A stretch of DNA of 64,000 nucleotides, taken from Aminivibrio sp. (GTDB lineage: Bacteria > Synergistota > Synergistia > Synergistales > Aminobacteriaceae). The notes under the pieces were generated by a model. The model was given only the letters and a program-made list of their open reading frames with translations, had not been told where the DNA came from and did not search any database. Made by a program: the position numbers and the translations under genes. Of this stretch, positions 1 to 9,302 are shown in pieces; position 1 is the stretch's first letter; each line of letters opens with the position of its first letter. The stretch lies in NCBI GenBank assembly GCA_018057035.1, contig JAGPEN010000001.1, forward strand, positions 1-64,000. Direction: 5' to 3'.

Positions 1-385
1 ATCCGCTCTCCCGGCAGGCCCGGGCAGCGCTTTCCACGATGGGGCCGAGAATTTCGGGTTTCAGCCTTCCGCAGGCGATATAGTCCAGGAAGAAGAGAGG
101 CCGGGCACCGCAGGTCACAAGGTCGTTCACGTTCATGGCCACCAGGTCCTGGCCGATCCCGTCAAAATTTTCCGCCGCCTTGGCCACTTCGATCTTCGTT
201 CCCACACCGTCGCAGCACCCCGCGAGGACAAGCCCGCCGGGAAGCCTGTAGAGGCCGCTGAATCCGCCGATGCCTCCCAGAACGTTCGGGTCGGGCGGCA
301 TGGACCGGACGATATTCCTGATGGTTCCTACCCATTGGTCCGCAAGGGGAATGTCCACTCCCGCGTCCCTATAGTTCAGGTTCAT
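1..385 (-). CDS. purM: phosphoribosylformylglycinamidine cyclo-ligase (AIR synthetase), N-terminal part
   Basis: The ATG is at 385-383, preceded by a strong GGAGGGAGGAG ribosome site, and the reading frame stays open to the left window edge, so only about 128 residues are visible. The N-terminus starts MNLNYRDAGVD, followed by a GGIGGFSGLY stretch, the CDGVGTKIEVA segment and VAMNVNDLVTCGARPLFFLDY, all typical of the PurM ATP-grasp-like fold. PurM converts FGAM to AIR with ATP in the fifth step of purine synthesis. It overlaps the end of purF by 17 bases and is the last visible gene of the pur operon. The C-terminal domain and any gene beyond it are outside the window. Confidence 0.95.
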   Translation of the reverse strand, partial: MNLNYRDAGVDIPLADQWVGTIRNIVRSMPPDPNVLGGIGGFSGLYRLPGGLVLAGCCDGVGTKIEVAKAAENFDGIGQDLVAMNVNDLVTCGARPLFFLDYIACGRLKPEILGPIVESAARACRESG

Positions 386-1742
386 GATCTTCTCCTCCCT
401 CCATATACTGGCCGGAAAAGCAGGCAGTGCAGACCTCGCCGCAGGGAAGTCCGATCGCCTTGATGAGGTCCTCCTCGGTGATGTAGGCGAGGGAATCCGC
501 CCCCACCTCCCGTTCGAGCTGCCGGAGATTCATCCGGGCCGCCGCAAGTTCTACCCTGGTCGGCGTATCGATGCCGTAGTAGCAGGGGAACCGCACCGGC
601 GGAGACGAAATCCTGACATGAACCTGGCTTGCGCCGCATGCCTTTATCATGGAAATCATCCTCTGGCACGTGGTTCCCCGGACGATGGAGTCGTCCACCA
701 CCACGACGTTTTTCCCCGACAGCACCTCCGTGATGGGGTTGAGCTTGATTCTCACGCCGAGTTCCCGGACCCGCTGGGTGGGCTCGATGAATGTCCTGCC
801 GACATACCTGTTCCTGACCACGGTCTGTTCGTAGGGAGTGGCGCTTTTCTCCGCGTAGCCGAGGGCGGCGATGGTGCCGCTGTCCGGCATTCCCGTGGCG
901 AGATGGGCTTCGGGGCACGGCGCCCGGTCGGCAAGCTTCCTTCCCAGTTCCTTCCTGACCTCGTAGACCGAGCGGCCGCTGATGACGCTGTCGGGCCTGG
1001 CAAAATAGACGAACTCGAAGGCGCATCCGTACCGGCGCTTCACTTCCAAAGGAATGGGGATTGAATCCATGCCTTTCCGGCCGAAGATGACAACTTCTCC
1101 CGGCTCCACTTCCCGGACCACCGATGCGCCTACGAGGTTCAGGGCGCAGGTTTCGGAGGAGACGTAGAATACGTCGTCCCGCTGTCCTATGACCAGCGGC
1201 CGGAATCCCCAGGGGTCCCTGGCGGCCACAAGATCCTGGCCCACCACCATGGCGAGGGAGTAGGCCCCCCTCAGTCTGGTGAGAGAATCCAGCAATGCGT
1301 CCAGGGACTCCTTGTGGGGCTGGTGGGCCATGAGGTGGAGAATGACCTCCGTATCGGTGGCCGAATGAAAGATGGCTCCCCTGTTTTCAAGGAAAAGCTT
1401 GATTCCCCCCGCATTGGTAAGGTTTCCGTTATGCGCCACGGCGAGGGAGGTTTTCGAAGTGCTGGCGGTGAGCGGCTGGGCATTCGCCAGTTCCGATCCT
1501 CCTGCCGTGGAGTACCGGACGTGGCCGATGGCGCACGAAGTCTCCACGGCCGCAAGTTCCGCCTGGTTCAGGGCGAGGTGGACGAGTCCGGCTCCCTTGA
1601 TCGAGGAAATCCGGCCCTGGGAATTGACCCAGGCCACTCCCGCCGCTTCCTGGCCTCTGTGCTGGAGGGCGTAGAGGCCCAGGTAGACATCCTCCAGGAC
1701 CTTTTTCCCCATGGGGGAGTAGGCGCCGAAAATGCCGCACAT
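369..1742 (-). CDS. purF: amidophosphoribosyltransferase
   Basis: PurF makes phosphoribosylamine from PRPP and glutamine, the first committed step of purine synthesis. The 457-residue product begins Met-Cys, so the class II glutamine amidotransferase nucleophile is exposed by Met removal with no propeptide of the Bacillus kind. RYSTAGG and AHNGNLTN of the glutaminase domain follow. The PRPP loop VVVVDDSIVRGTT lies near residue 350. The C-terminus carries CGEVCTACF (about 430-440), resembling cysteines that bind a 4Fe-4S cluster in the Bacillus-type enzyme; cluster presence is inferred. It starts directly after the purL stop and overlaps purM, so translation is probably coupled. Regulation by a PurR-type protein (15321-16118) is possible but no clear operator pair was seen. 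Confidence 0.97.
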   Translation of the reverse strand: MCGIFGAYSPMGKKVLEDVYLGLYALQHRGQEAAGVAWVNSQGRISSIKGAGLVHLALNQAELAAVETSCAIGHVRYSTAGGSELANAQPLTASTSKTSLAVAHNGNLTNAGGIKLFLENRGAIFHSATDTEVILHLMAHQPHKESLDALLDSLTRLRGAYSLAMVVGQDLVAARDPWGFRPLVIGQRDDVFYVSSETCALNLVGASVVREVEPGEVVIFGRKGMDSIPIPLEVKRRYGCAFEFVYFARPDSVISGRSVYEVRKELGRKLADRAPCPEAHLATGMPDSGTIAALGYAEKSATPYEQTVVRNRYVGRTFIEPTQRVRELGVRIKLNPITEVLSGKNVVVVDDSIVRGTTCQRMISMIKACGASQVHVRISSPPVRFPCYYGIDTPTRVELAAARMNLRQLEREVGADSLAYITEEDLIKAIGLPCGEVCTACFSGQYMEGGEDHEPEL

Positions 1743-3896
1743 TCAACGATTCCTCCAGATTTCCCGCAGTCGTGAAACTTCCAGGCTGAAAGCCCCCTCG
1801 ACGGAAAGGACGTCACCACCCGCCCGACCAAGTTCAAGGCAGGGATAGCCGCTCCAGATCGTTTTGAAGAGAGGTACCCTGGACATGGGAACGGAATACA
1901 GTGCCCGTGCTCCTCCCTCGCCGAAAAGAACCACGTCTTTCCTCGTGGGGACCCCAAGGGCGATGCGGGCTCCGCTGCCGCTTTCCGAAGCGTCCTTCGC
2001 CAGGGCGGCGGCAAGTCCCCCTCCTGCAAGAGCCCGCCCGCTGTGGGCCGCTTTTTTTCGGGCTGTTCTGACAGCCCTTTCAGAAAAATCCCTCTCGGCC
2101 TCACCGGAGAACACGAGAGGGCGCCCTCTCAGGGGCAGCCCGAGGGACCGGATGTACCCGCTGCCGGCGAGGGAGGGGTTGCAGGGGCCAACGAGGAAGA
2201 GGACATCTCCTTCTTCCCAGGCACCGGAGGGAAGAAAATCCCCGGAGCTCGGAATGAGCCCCACGGTTCCCACCACGGGAGTGGGCAGGATGGCGCCGGA
2301 TTTCGTTTCGTTGTAGAGGCTCACGTTCCCGGAAACCACGGGACAACAAAGGGCTTCGCACGCAGCCGCCATTCCCTTGATGCATTCTTCAAGGGCCCAG
2401 TACTGCCCGGGAACCTCAGGGGACGGGAAATTGAGACAGTCCGTCAGCCCGAGGGATTCAGCCCCCGCAACCGAAAGGGTCCGCACGGTCCTGGCAACCG
2501 TTTCGGCTCCTCCGCCGAACGGATCGAGGCCGCATTTCCATGGATCCGCATCGAGTACCAGGGCGATAAGAGATTCTCTTCCCTTGATCCTGAGAACGCT
2601 CACCGGATGCCCCGGTCCCATGACCGTGTTGAGCTGCACCATGGAGTCGTACTGCTCGAAAATCCAGTGTTTGGGAGCCATGGAAGGATTCCCGAGGAGG
2701 GTGAGCAATGCGGTGTTCCAGTCTCCGGGAACAGGAAGCCCGTCCAGGTCGAAATCCCATCGTGTTTCAAAGTCTGCAGGTTTTTCCGCCGGCCAGTGAA
2801 TGGGAGGGCACCCGTCCCCGATGAGCGTGGCGGGAAGGGAGGCGACTTTTTCACCGTGGAAGAAAATGGAGTAGTCATCGCCCTCCTCGGTTTCACCGAT
2901 GACCGCGCAGTCAAGTTCCCATTTCCGCGCAACCGAGGAGACCTCATCCATATTCCCGGGCTCTACGATGAGAAGCATCCTCTCCTGGGATTCGGAGAGG
3001 GCGATCTCCCAAGGCTCCATGTCCGCAGCCCGAAGAGGCACCCTGTCGAAGTGGAGTTTCATTCCGACACCGCTCTTTGCCGCCACTTCGCTCGAAGAGG
3101 AGGTGATGCCGGCAGCACCCATATCCTGCATACTGACGATGAGATTTTTCTCCTTCAGTTCAAGGCAGGCCTCGATAAGCATTTTTTCCGCGAAGGGATC
3201 TCCGATCTGTATGGAAGGCCTGCTTTCCTTCGCGTCCTCCGAAAGTTCGACCGATGCGAAAGCGGCTCCGGCGATGCCGTCGCGCCCCGTTTTGGAGCCG
3301 AGAAGGACGACAAGCTGCCCCGGGCGGGCAGTCTGGGAGCTGACAATCATATCCAGTTCGACGAGGCCGATGCAGAAGGCGTTGAGAAGGGGATTTTCGT
3401 TGTAGCATGGATCGTAGGCCGTTTTTCCTCCGACGGTGGGGACGCCGACGGCATTCCCGTAGTCTCCCACTCCCTTCACGATTCCCGCGGAAAGGTGACC
3501 GGTTCTCGGATGTTCCGGGTCTCCGAAGAAGAGTCCGTCCATGGAAGCCACCGGCCTGGCCCCAAGGGCGAGAATATCCCGTATGATACCGCCGACTCCC
3601 GTGGCGGCTCCCTGGTAGGGGGCCACGGCGGACGGGTGGTTGTGGCTTTCAGCCTTGAACGCCGCTCCCAGTCCGTCTCCGAGGTCGACGATCCCCGCGT
3701 TCTCACCGGGTCCGAGGACGACTTTCGGTCCCCTGGTCGGAAAATGCTTCAGAAGGTGTTTCGTGGACTTGTAGCTGCAGTGCTCAGACCACATGACTCC
3801 AAGGATCCTGAGTTCGCATTCATTGGGTTCCCTTCCCAGGGCGGCTTCGGCGGCGGCGAATTCTTCCTTTTTTATGCCGTATTTACTGAAGTCCAT
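1743..3896 (-). CDS. purL: phosphoribosylformylglycinamidine synthase, large subunit (small-type PurL)
   Basis: PurL is the FGAM synthase subunit that works with PurQ (glutaminase) and PurS. The product is 717 residues if the start is the ATG at 3896, which has AAGGAGG eight bases upstream; an in-frame ATG at 3917 would add seven residues but lacks that spacing. The N-terminus shows GVMWSEHCSYKSTK, then GPGENAGIVDLG and KAESHNHPSAV, all signatures of the short, three-component PurL. There is no fused glutaminase domain, consistent with separate purQ and purS upstream. The gene overlaps the purQ end by 14 bases and is immediately followed by purF. Confidence 0.97.
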   Translation of the reverse strand: MDFSKYGIKKEEFAAAEAALGREPNECELRILGVMWSEHCSYKSTKHLLKHFPTRGPKVVLGPGENAGIVDLGDGLGAAFKAESHNHPSAVAPYQGAATGVGGIIRDILALGARPVASMDGLFFGDPEHPRTGHLSAGIVKGVGDYGNAVGVPTVGGKTAYDPCYNENPLLNAFCIGLVELDMIVSSQTARPGQLVVLLGSKTGRDGIAGAAFASVELSEDAKESRPSIQIGDPFAEKMLIEACLELKEKNLIVSMQDMGAAGITSSSSEVAAKSGVGMKLHFDRVPLRAADMEPWEIALSESQERMLLIVEPGNMDEVSSVARKWELDCAVIGETEEGDDYSIFFHGEKVASLPATLIGDGCPPIHWPAEKPADFETRWDFDLDGLPVPGDWNTALLTLLGNPSMAPKHWIFEQYDSMVQLNTVMGPGHPVSVLRIKGRESLIALVLDADPWKCGLDPFGGGAETVARTVRTLSVAGAESLGLTDCLNFPSPEVPGQYWALEECIKGMAAACEALCCPVVSGNVSLYNETKSGAILPTPVVGTVGLIPSSGDFLPSGAWEEGDVLFLVGPCNPSLAGSGYIRSLGLPLRGRPLVFSGEAERDFSERAVRTARKKAAHSGRALAGGGLAAALAKDASESGSGARIALGVPTRKDVVLFGEGGARALYSVPMSRVPLFKTIWSGYPCLELGRAGGDVLSVEGAFSLEVSRLREIWRNR

Positions 3897-4602
3897 GGCG
3901 CCTGCCTCCTTTTTCAAGGAAAGAAGCGACGGACCGCCAGAAAAGACGGCCGTCCTCTCCTCCGAGAATGGCCTCGCCCGCCCTTTCGGGGTGGGGCATA
4001 AGGCCGAGAATATTGCCCCGGGGATTGACTATGCCTGCGATGTTGTTCACAGACCCGTTGGGATTCCACTCATCGCCACTGTCCCCCCGCGGGGAGACAT
4101 AACGGAACACGGCTCCGCCCCTGTTTTCGAGGTCATCGAGCTCGTCTGCGGGGAGGAAGAACAGACCGTCCCCGTGGGCGATGGGAAATTGCACCACCTG
4201 TCCTTTCCTGAAAAGACCCGTAAAGGGGGTTTCCGTGTTTTCCACCGACAAAAAGCAGGGCCTGCATATGAATGAAAGGGTTTTATTGGGCAGCAGCACC
4301 CCGGGAAGAAGCCGGGATTCGGTCAGTATCTGGAAGCCGTTGCAGATGCCGAGAAGGAGGCCGCCCCGTCCGGCGTGCTCCTTTACCGCCCCCATGACTG
4401 GGGAACGGGCAGCCATGGCGCCGCTTCTCAGGTAATCTCCATAGGAAAAACCGCCCGGAAGAATGACGAGATCGGTTTCTTCGGGGAGCAGTTCTTCCCT
4501 GTGCCAGACGGATTCCACTTCGCATCCGAGGGTGTCCCGTACGGAGTGAATGACGTCCCGGTCACAGTTGCTTCCCGGGAAAATGACGACGGCGGTCTTC
4601 AC
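3883..4602 (-). CDS. purQ: phosphoribosylformylglycinamidine synthase, glutaminase subunit
   Basis: PurQ is the class I glutamine amidotransferase that supplies ammonia to PurL. The 239-residue protein starts MKTAVVIFPGSNCDRD. The oxyanion strand and nucleophile lie in LLLGICNGFQIL (Cys about residue 87), and the catalytic His and Glu are in GLMPHPERA near residue 210. It has the length expected of the free-standing subunit. It begins right after purS and overlaps purL by 14 bases, which favours balanced production of the PurS/Q/L complex. Confidence 0.97.
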   Translation of the reverse strand: MKTAVVIFPGSNCDRDVIHSVRDTLGCEVESVWHREELLPEETDLVILPGGFSYGDYLRSGAMAARSPVMGAVKEHAGRGGLLLGICNGFQILTESRLLPGVLLPNKTLSFICRPCFLSVENTETPFTGLFRKGQVVQFPIAHGDGLFFLPADELDDLENRGGAVFRYVSPRGDSGDEWNPNGSVNNIAGIVNPRGNILGLMPHPERAGEAILGGEDGRLFWRSVASFLEKGGRRHGLQ

Positions 4603-4857
4603 CTACTCTCCCTCCACTTCGATGCGGTACTGTTCGATTATGGGGTTGACCAGGAGGTCGTCGCACATCTTTTCCGCTTCTTTCCTGGCGTCGGCCGGCG
4701 AATCGGCATCGATCCAGAGCTGAATGTACTTCCCGACCTTTGCTGATCCCAGGGATCCATGGCCGAGGGAAACAAGCGAATTTGCCACGGCCTTTCCCTG
4801 GATGTCGAGAACGCCGTCCTTGAGCTGGACAAAAATATGGACGTGCCGGAACATCAC
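4603..4857 (-). CDS. purS: phosphoribosylformylglycinamidine synthase subunit PurS
   Basis: This 84-residue protein is the small structural subunit that docks PurQ onto the short form of PurL. It shows HVHIFVQLKDGVLDIQGKAV at its start and the GKYIQLWID and LLVNPIIEQYRIEVE strands expected of the PurS fold. The start overlaps the purC stop by four bases (ATGA-type overlap), with two adjacent Met codons; the first is used here. Its presence confirms the three-part FGAM synthase found in Firmicutes, archaea and many anaerobes. Confidence 0.95.
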   Translation of the reverse strand: MMFRHVHIFVQLKDGVLDIQGKAVANSLVSLGHGSLGSAKVGKYIQLWIDADSPADARKEAEKMCDDLLVNPIIEQYRIEVEGE

Positions 4858-5573
4858 AGGGCCTCCGCTGAGGAGATCCGTCTCCAGATTTCTTCGTAGG
4901 CGCCCAGTACATCGCCGAGGTCTTTTCTGAAACGGTCCTTGTCGAGACGTTTTTTAGTGTCCCTGTCCCAGAACCGGCAGGTATCGGGAGAAATTTCGTC
5001 CGCGAGGACAAGGTTCCCTTTCATGTCGGTTCCGAACTCGAGCTTGAAATCCACCAGGATGATCCCGAGGGCGAGGAAGTATTCGGAGAGAAGAGAATTG
5101 ACCTTGAGGGTTATTTCCTTTATTTTATTTAACTGCTCCGGGGTAGACCAGCCGAAAAGGAGGGCATGGTCCTCCGTTATGATAGGATCCCCCAGGGCGT
5201 CGTCCTTCAGGTAGAGTTCAACCAGGGGTCGGGGGAGCACCATGCCTTCCTCCACTCCGAGGCGTTTGCAGAGGGTTCCGGTGGTGATATTCCTCACCAC
5301 GACCTCGATGGGAATAATGGTGACTTTCCTGACAAGCTGCTGGAGCTCGTCGATCCTGCTGATAAAATGGGTGGGAACGCCTTTTTCCCCCAGATGCTCG
5401 AACATGGCCGAGCTGATGAGGTTGTTGAGTCTCCCCTTGCCTTCTATGGAGTCTTTTTTCAGCGCGTTGAAGGCCGTGAGGGAATTTTTATATTCCACGA
5501 CGTACACGGAAGGATCGTCAGTGGTCCATACTTTTTTCGCCTTTCCTTCGTACAGAAACTCTTTTTTTTCCAT
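4854..5573 (-). CDS. purC: phosphoribosylaminoimidazole-succinocarboxamide synthase
   Basis: PurC ligates CAIR with aspartate to give SAICAR using ATP. The 239-residue protein starts MEKKEFLYEGKAKKVW, contains the signatures IPIEVVVRNITTGTLC and LVDFKLEFG, and ends its core with LADEISPDTCRFWD. I take the ATG at 5573, with GGAGGTG seven bases upstream; an in-frame GTG at 5582 lies inside that ribosome site and is less likely. It is the first gene of the purine operon, 33 bases downstream of a well-formed -10 element, and is followed by purS with a short overlap. Confidence 0.97.
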   Translation of the reverse strand: MEKKEFLYEGKAKKVWTTDDPSVYVVEYKNSLTAFNALKKDSIEGKGRLNNLISSAMFEHLGEKGVPTHFISRIDELQQLVRKVTIIPIEVVVRNITTGTLCKRLGVEEGMVLPRPLVELYLKDDALGDPIITEDHALLFGWSTPEQLNKIKEITLKVNSLLSEYFLALGIILVDFKLEFGTDMKGNLVLADEISPDTCRFWDRDTKKRLDKDRFRKDLGDVLGAYEEIWRRISSAEAL

Positions 5574-5605
5574 GGGGGGCACCTCCGGCAGAGTGTTGTG
5601 CTCAC

Positions 5606-5634
5606 ATTATTCACTAGAACGCAAAAAATGTCAA
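5606..5634 (-). promoter_or_regulatory. predicted sigma70-type promoter of the purine operon
   Basis: On the minus strand a perfect TTGACA (5634-5629) is followed after 17 bases by AATAAT (5611-5606). It lies a few tens of bases upstream of purC, so the leader is too short for a purine riboswitch. Confidence 0.75.
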
Positions 5635-5654
5635 TAAAAGGAGATCGGCCGAAC

Positions 5655-6296
5655 ATGGAGCACCTGCAAGGGATACCTGTATCAGTCATAGTCCTCGCAG
5701 GCGGTTATGGCCGCCGGATGGGGGGAGAAAAACTGTTCCTCGAGGTCAACTCGGTTCCCCTCGTTCTGAAGGTGCTCAGGAAAGTGTCCCGTTTTTCGGG
5801 TGAAATTCTCCTTTCCGTGGCACCGAGACAAACACCGTATGTTTCCGGCATGCTCTCGGGTATAATCTCTCAGTACGGCCTGCGCCTCGTGGAAGACAGG
5901 CAGGAAGGGGAAGGGCCCCTTGCGGGCATCCTGGAGGGATTGAAGCGGGCTTCCCTCAAGTGGTCTTTTGTCTGCGCCTGTGACATGCCCTGGATTTCCG
6001 AGGCCGTCGTCAGGACCCTGTGGAGCTGCGGGACGGAAGACGCCGACGTCGTTGTGCCGAGGATCGGCGGATATTTCGAACCCCTCCACGCTTTTTACAG
6101 CAGGGAATGCATTCCTGCCATCGAGAGGGCGGTGCGGTCAGGAGAACGGAAGATAACGTCGTTTTATGACTCCGTGAAGGTGTCTGCTGTAGATGATGTA
6201 CATTTTTCTCATCTGCCGGGCTACAAAAAGTCTTTCAGCAATCTGAACAGCAGAAACGATCTCCTTGATCCGGGAAACGCACACCTCTTTGATTAA
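5655..6296 (+). CDS. mobA: molybdenum cofactor guanylyltransferase (MobA-like)
   Basis: MobA attaches GMP to molybdopterin to make the bis-MGD cofactor of formate dehydrogenases and related enzymes. The 213-residue product has the nucleotidyltransferase signature SVIVLAGGYGRRMGGEK (about residues 9-25), then GPLAGILEGL and the metal-binding CACDMPW. I start at the ATG at 5655 because the frame upstream is antisense to purC, and AAAAGGAG lies 11 bases ahead. The closest relatives could also be other NTP transferases for molybdopterin cytosine dinucleotide (MocA-type), so substrate is the main doubt. It is divergent from purC and heads a group with lepA and hemW. Confidence 0.85.
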   Translation: MEHLQGIPVSVIVLAGGYGRRMGGEKLFLEVNSVPLVLKVLRKVSRFSGEILLSVAPRQTPYVSGMLSGIISQYGLRLVEDRQEGEGPLAGILEGLKRASLKWSFVCACDMPWISEAVVRTLWSCGTEDADVVVPRIGGYFEPLHAFYSRECIPAIERAVRSGERKITSFYDSVKVSAVDDVHFSHLPGYKKSFSNLNSRNDLLDPGNAHLFD

Positions 6297-6329
6297 CGGA
6301 GATTCCTGCACTTCGGGAAGGAGAACACC

Positions 6330-8141
6330 ATGGAACAGCAGTACATACGCAACTTCTGCATCATCGCCCACATAGACCACGGCAAGTCCACCCTTGCCGA
6401 CCGTCTTCTCGAGAGCACAAGCACCATCGGCCTGAGGGACATGAAGCAGCAGATCCTCGATTCCCTCGACCTCGAACGGGAACGGGGCATAACCATCAAG
6501 CTCGTTCCCGTGAAGATGAACTACACGGCGAAGGACGGCAGGGAATACGTGCTCAACCTGATAGACACCCCGGGACACGTGGACTTCGGCTACGAGGTTT
6601 CCCGGTCCCTTGCGGCCTGCGAAGGAGCGCTGCTCGTGGTGGACGCCACCCAGGGCGTGGAGGCCCAGACCCTGGCAAACGCCTACATGGCGGTCGACCA
6701 GGGACTCGAAATCATACCGGTGATCAACAAGATCGACCTTCCGTCCTCCCGGCCGGACTACGTGATCCGGGAAATCGAAGATGTAGTGGGCCTTGACTGC
6801 GATCATGTCATCCTCGCCAGCGCGAAGGAGGGCAGGGGAATCGGGGATATCCTGGAACGGGTCGTGGAAAAAGTCCCCGCTCCTGTAGGAGACCGGGAAG
6901 CACCCCTCCAGGCAATGATATTCGATTCCGTCTACGATAATTACAAGGGGGTCATCTGCTACATCAGGGTGATCAACGGCAGGATCCGTCCGGGCCAGAC
7001 CATCCGGTTCATGGCCACCGGAGGTGTCTTCCCCGTGGAGGAGGTAGGTGTGTTCCGTCCCGGTTTCCAGCCCTGCGACGAGCTGGCAGCCGGGGAAGTG
7101 GGGTATGTGGTCTCCAATATCAAAACGGTGGCGGAAGCCCATACGGGCGACACCATCACGGACAACGGCAGGCCCGCTGCCTCGCCCCTGCCGGGTTACC
7201 GCAAGGTCAAGCCCGTGGTGTTCTGCGGTTTTTACCCCGTGGAGCGGGACGAATACCCCCAGCTCAGGGACGCCCTGGAAAAATTGACCCTCAACGATTC
7301 ATCCATCAACTTCGAGCCCGAGACGTCCGTGGCCTTGGGATTCGGTTTCCGGTGCGGCTTTCTCGGCCTGCTCCACATGGACGTTTCAAAGGAACGGCTC
7401 CGTCGGGAGTTCGGGGTGGAACTCGTGGCCACCGCCCCCAACGTGGTCTATGAAGTGGTCTCGAAGGACGGTGAGGTCATCGAGGCCCACAGGCCCTCTG
7501 ATTTCCCGGAAATCGGCGACATCCAGGAAGTCCGGGAACCGGTCATCAAAATTTCCCTTTTCGTCCCCACGGAGTATGTCGGGAAAGTGATGAAGCTCTG
7601 CCAGGACAAGCGGGGGACCTATGTTTCCATGGACTATCTCGCCCCGGACAGGGTCCGGCTGGTGTATGAACTCCCTCTTGCAGAATTCATCATAGACTTT
7701 CACGACAAGCTCAAATCCCAGACGAGAGGATACGCCTCCCTTGACTACGAGTTCATCGGCCTGAAACCGGCGGATCTCGTGAGGGTCGATGTACTCGTGA
7801 GCGGCGAGGCGGCGGACGCCTTTTCCTTCATCTGCCAGCGGGATTCGGCCTATCACAGGGGACAGGCCGCCGTGAGAAAGCTGAAAGAGCTCATCCCCAG
7901 CCAGCTCTTCGAGGTTCCCATCCAGGCCTCCATAGGGAAGAAGGTCATCGTGCGCCAGAATGTGAAAGCCCTTCGCAAGGACGTCCTCGCCAAATGCTAC
8001 GGAGGCGACATCTCCAGAAAGAGGAAGCTTCTCGAAAAGCAGAAGGAAGGAAAGAAGCGGATGAAACAGATCGGCAGGGTCTCCATTCCCCAGGAGGCGT
8101 TCCTCGCGTTCCTCCAGGTGGAAGAGGATGAAGAAAAATAG
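6330..8141 (+). CDS. lepA: elongation factor 4 (ribosomal back-translocase GTPase)
   Basis: LepA binds ribosomes and influences initiation and translocation under stress. The 603-residue protein has all GTPase motifs near its start: [13 protein letters not shown] (G1), RGITIK (G2), DTPGHVDF (G3) and NKIDLP (G4). The C-terminal domain carries [13 protein letters not shown], and a basic tail near [21 protein letters not shown], as in other LepA proteins. Length is normal. AAGGAG lies just upstream of the ATG. Its end overlaps the start of hemW by 14 bases, a linkage seen in many bacteria. Confidence 0.98.
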   Translation: MEQQYIRNFCIIAHIDHGKSTLADRLLESTSTIGLRDMKQQILDSLDLERERGITIKLVPVKMNYTAKDGREYVLNLIDTPGHVDFGYEVSRSLAACEGALLVVDATQGVEAQTLANAYMAVDQGLEIIPVINKIDLPSSRPDYVIREIEDVVGLDCDHVILASAKEGRGIGDILERVVEKVPAPVGDREAPLQAMIFDSVYDNYKGVICYIRVINGRIRPGQTIRFMATGGVFPVEEVGVFRPGFQPCDELAAGEVGYVVSNIKTVAEAHTGDTITDNGRPAASPLPGYRKVKPVVFCGFYPVERDEYPQLRDALEKLTLNDSSINFEPETSVALGFGFRCGFLGLLHMDVSKERLRREFGVELVATAPNVVYEVVSKDGEVIEAHRPSDFPEIGDIQEVREPVIKISLFVPTEYVGKVMKLCQDKRGTYVSMDYLAPDRVRLVYELPLAEFIIDFHDKLKSQTRGYASLDYEFIGLKPADLVRVDVLVSGEAADAFSFICQRDSAYHRGQAAVRKLKELIPSQLFEVPIQASIGKKVIVRQNVKALRKDVLAKCYGGDISRKRKLLEKQKEGKKRMKQIGRVSIPQEAFLAFLQVEEDEEK

Positions 8142-9297
8142 CTCCCGTTCACAGAAAATCGGTTCTTCGCTGGGGGCCCTTTCCGGATCCTTTTCCGTCT
8201 ATATCCATATTCCCTTCTGCCTCCGGAAATGCCCCTACTGTTCCTTTTTCAGCGTTCCCTCCACCCCCGGAGAGAGCGAAAAATACCTGGATCTGCTGAA
8301 AGAGGAGATCCAGTTCTACCGGGCTTTTCTCGGGAAGGGATCGGAAGCCTCCACCATGTATTTCGGAGGCGGAACGCCAACCATGCTCACCCCGGATCAA
8401 TGGGAAGACCTGCTGTCATTTCTCGGCGAGAACATTCCAATTTCACCGTCCGCGGAGATAACCGTAGAGGCGAATCCGGAATCTTTTACGAAAAGGCATG
8501 CCGACGCCTGGAGGAAGGGGCGGATTTCCAGGGTGAGCATCGGTGTCCAGAGTTTTTTTGACCGGGATCTTCTCTGGCTCGGACGCCCCCATGATGCCTC
8601 AAAGGCTTGCGATGCCGTCCGGACTGCGGTCCGGGAAGGTTTTTCCGTCAGCGCCGACCTGATGTTCGGGCTGGGGGGCCAGACGCTCAGGTCCTGGGCC
8701 TCTTCGGTGGAAACTGCACTGGAACTCGGTGTGGAACACATTTCACTCTACCAGCTCAGCATTGACGAAGGATGCCGGTGGAATTCCTCTCCCCCCTCCG
8801 GAAGAGCGGACGGGTATCCTTTCTACAGGTGGAGCCAATGGTATCTTCCACGGAAAGGCTTCAGCCAGTATGAGATCGCCAGTTTTTCCCTGCCCGGACG
8901 CCACAGCCGCCACAACACAGTCTACTGGCGGAGAGATCCCGTTCTTGGTCTGGGAGCCGGTGCATGGGGATTTCTCGGGGAGAGACGGTACCGGAATGAG
9001 GAAAGTCTTGAGGGATATGCCTCCTCCGTCCGGACCTGCGGGGGAAGCGTGGCTGAAATCGAGTCGGTCTCCGGTGAGAAGGCCGCAAGAGAAGCCGCCG
9101 TGCTTCTGCTCCGGACGAAATGGGGCATTTCGTTCGGCGATTTTTCGAACAGGTACGGTCAGGCAATACTCGGCAGCATTCGGGATACCCTCAGGCGGGA
9201 AGCTCCCGACGACTGCTTTTACGAAAGCAGGGACGGCCTTTCGCTGACGCCGAAAGGGATGAGAGTCGCAAACGCCCTCTGGATCCTGATAATCTGA
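8128..9297 (+). CDS. hemW: radical SAM protein HemW (coproporphyrinogen III oxidase-like heme chaperone)
   Basis: The 389-residue protein has the radical SAM signature [15 protein letters not shown] (CxxxCxxC) near residues 28-40, then [11 protein letters not shown] and the EANPES segment typical of the HemN/HemW family. The sequence [12 protein letters not shown] and the GLGAGAW stretch near the C-terminus also fit. The lepA-hemW pairing and the lack of other heme genes nearby favour HemW, a heme-binding chaperone, rather than the oxidase HemN. The start at 8128 lies inside lepA; the N-terminal 20 residues are not conserved-looking, so a later start is possible. Confidence 0.88.
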   Translation: MKKNSSRSQKIGSSLGALSGSFSVYIHIPFCLRKCPYCSFFSVPSTPGESEKYLDLLKEEIQFYRAFLGKGSEASTMYFGGGTPTMLTPDQWEDLLSFLGENIPISPSAEITVEANPESFTKRHADAWRKGRISRVSIGVQSFFDRDLLWLGRPHDASKACDAVRTAVREGFSVSADLMFGLGGQTLRSWASSVETALELGVEHISLYQLSIDEGCRWNSSPPSGRADGYPFYRWSQWYLPRKGFSQYEIASFSLPGRHSRHNTVYWRRDPVLGLGAGAWGFLGERRYRNEESLEGYASSVRTCGGSVAEIESVSGEKAAREAAVLLLRTKWGISFGDFSNRYGQAILGSIRDTLRREAPDDCFYESRDGLSLTPKGMRVANALWILII

Positions 9298-9302
9298 GGG
9301 CA

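Noticed and set aside
2043..4001. Open frame of 652 codons antisense to purL, and similar long frames opposite other genes (for example 11097-12692 opposite selA/selB)
   Set aside because: They are mirror images of GC-rich coding sequence, show no family motif, and lack ribosome sites; the sense genes are certain.
5574..5654. Purine riboswitch before purC
   Set aside because: The predicted leader is about 30 bases, far too short for the aptamer, and none of its conserved loops is visible.
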